Part shown: positions 6,446-6,750 of the stretch, one piece after another
Numbering within the stretch: the first letter of the stretch is position 1
Layout: the number at the start of each line of letters is the position of its first letter
Source: Candidatus Methanophagales archaeon
GTDB taxonomy: Archaea; Halobacteriota; Syntropharchaeia; Alkanophagales; Methanospirareceae
DNA length: 6,750 bases
NCBI GenBank assembly: GCA_021161765.1
Contig: JAGGZZ010000073.1
Coordinates: 1 to 6,750 of the forward strand
Reading direction: 5' to 3'
Program-made: the position numbers and the translations under genes
The notes under the pieces: generated by a model
Seen by the model: only the letters and a program-made list of their open reading frames with translations
The model's database searches: none
Told to the model about the DNA's origin: nothing

Positions 6446-6449
6446 AAAA

Positions 6450-6737
6450 ATGCTCGTATGGGTAATATACGACATCTCGGACGATAAGGTAAGGGGAAAG
6501 GTAGCGAAGATATGCAAAGGTTACGGGCTTTACAGGGTGCAGAAAAGCGCGTTCCTTGGCGATTTGAACAGAAACGAAACGGAATCCATTGCGCTGGAAT
6601 GTGAAGAGCTGATAGAAGACACGGATTCGGTATTCGTGTTTCCCTTATGTGATGATTGTTTTAAGAAGATAAAGCTGATTGGCGAGGGGTTTGATAAGGA
6701 TTTGATCAGCGATAAGGTGGTTACGAAAATATTTTAG
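6450..6737 (+). CDS. cas2: CRISPR-associated protein Cas2
   Basis: This 95-residue small ferredoxin-fold protein dimerises and bridges two Cas1 dimers in the spacer-integration complex. The first strand MLVWVIYDISDD carries the conserved Asp8. GYGLYRVQKSAFLGDL (24-39) matches the Cas2 segment usually seen as G-x-x-R-x-Q-x-S-x-F. DSVFVFPLCDDC (59-70) is the later strand and contains a CxxC (67-70) seen in many archaeal Cas2 proteins. Length is normal and no lesion is visible. A good ribosome binding site precedes it. It is separated from cas1 by about 520 bp holding a toxin remnant and a small ORF, which is unusual because cas1 and cas2 normally abut. Only 13 bp follow it in the window, so whether an array or another cas gene comes next cannot be seen. 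Confidence 0.95.
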   Translation: MLVWVIYDISDDKVRGKVAKICKGYGLYRVQKSAFLGDLNRNETESIALECEELIEDTDSVFVFPLCDDCFKKIKLIGEGFDKDLISDKVVTKIF

Positions 6738-6750
6738 AGGGGATGCAGGA

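Noticed and set aside
6737..6750. GAGGGGATGCAGGA as the start of a further gene after cas2
   Set aside because: A purine-rich stretch abuts an ATG at 6743, but there is no spacing between them and only eight bases follow, so it cannot be supported.

Overview
The window looks like a chromosomal segment of a euryarchaeote. The evidence is a class I lysyl-tRNA synthetase (the usual archaeal form), a stand-alone archaeal-type PurL, archaeal BRE/TATA-like promoter sequences and AT-rich spacers. The overall style (PglZ, PIN-type modules, AAAGGTTTG-type palindromic spacers) resembles ANME-1/Methanophagales-like genomes. That placement is an impression, not a result.

Layout. Positions 3-719 (+) hold the 3' part of a PglZ-domain gene that runs in from the left edge. 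It converges, with one base between stop codons, on a two-gene minus-strand operon: a 79-residue zinc-ribbon protein (2471-2232) whose end overlaps the start of lysS (2247-721). A 171-bp AT-rich divergent spacer (2472-2642) holds candidate promoters for both directions and several related short repeats and palindromes. Rightward from it runs purL (2643-4946), followed after only 6 bp by cas1 (4953-5930). Then come a 10-bp-stem hairpin straddling the cas1 stop codon, a gutted PIN-domain toxin remnant (5978-6211), a small acidic helical ORF overlapping it (6195-6407), and cas2 (6450-6737) with a clear ribosome binding site. The window ends 13 bp later. No CRISPR array, effector cas gene, rRNA or tRNA is visible.

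How the genes work together. LysS charges tRNA-Lys and PurL catalyses the fourth step of purine synthesis; both are housekeeping. Cas1 and Cas2 form the integrase that inserts new spacers into CRISPR arrays. PglZ-domain proteins are commonly part of BREX-like and other phage-defence loci. Defence genes therefore flank a housekeeping core on both sides.

The most unusual points are: (i) cas1 sits directly behind purL, so the adaptation genes may be transcribed from a purine-biosynthesis promoter; (ii) cas1 and cas2 are separated by a decayed toxin-antitoxin-like pair; and (iii) a palindromic repeat appears both at the cas1 stop codon and, in related form, in the purL/lysS promoter region. I do not see a clearly new biochemical system.
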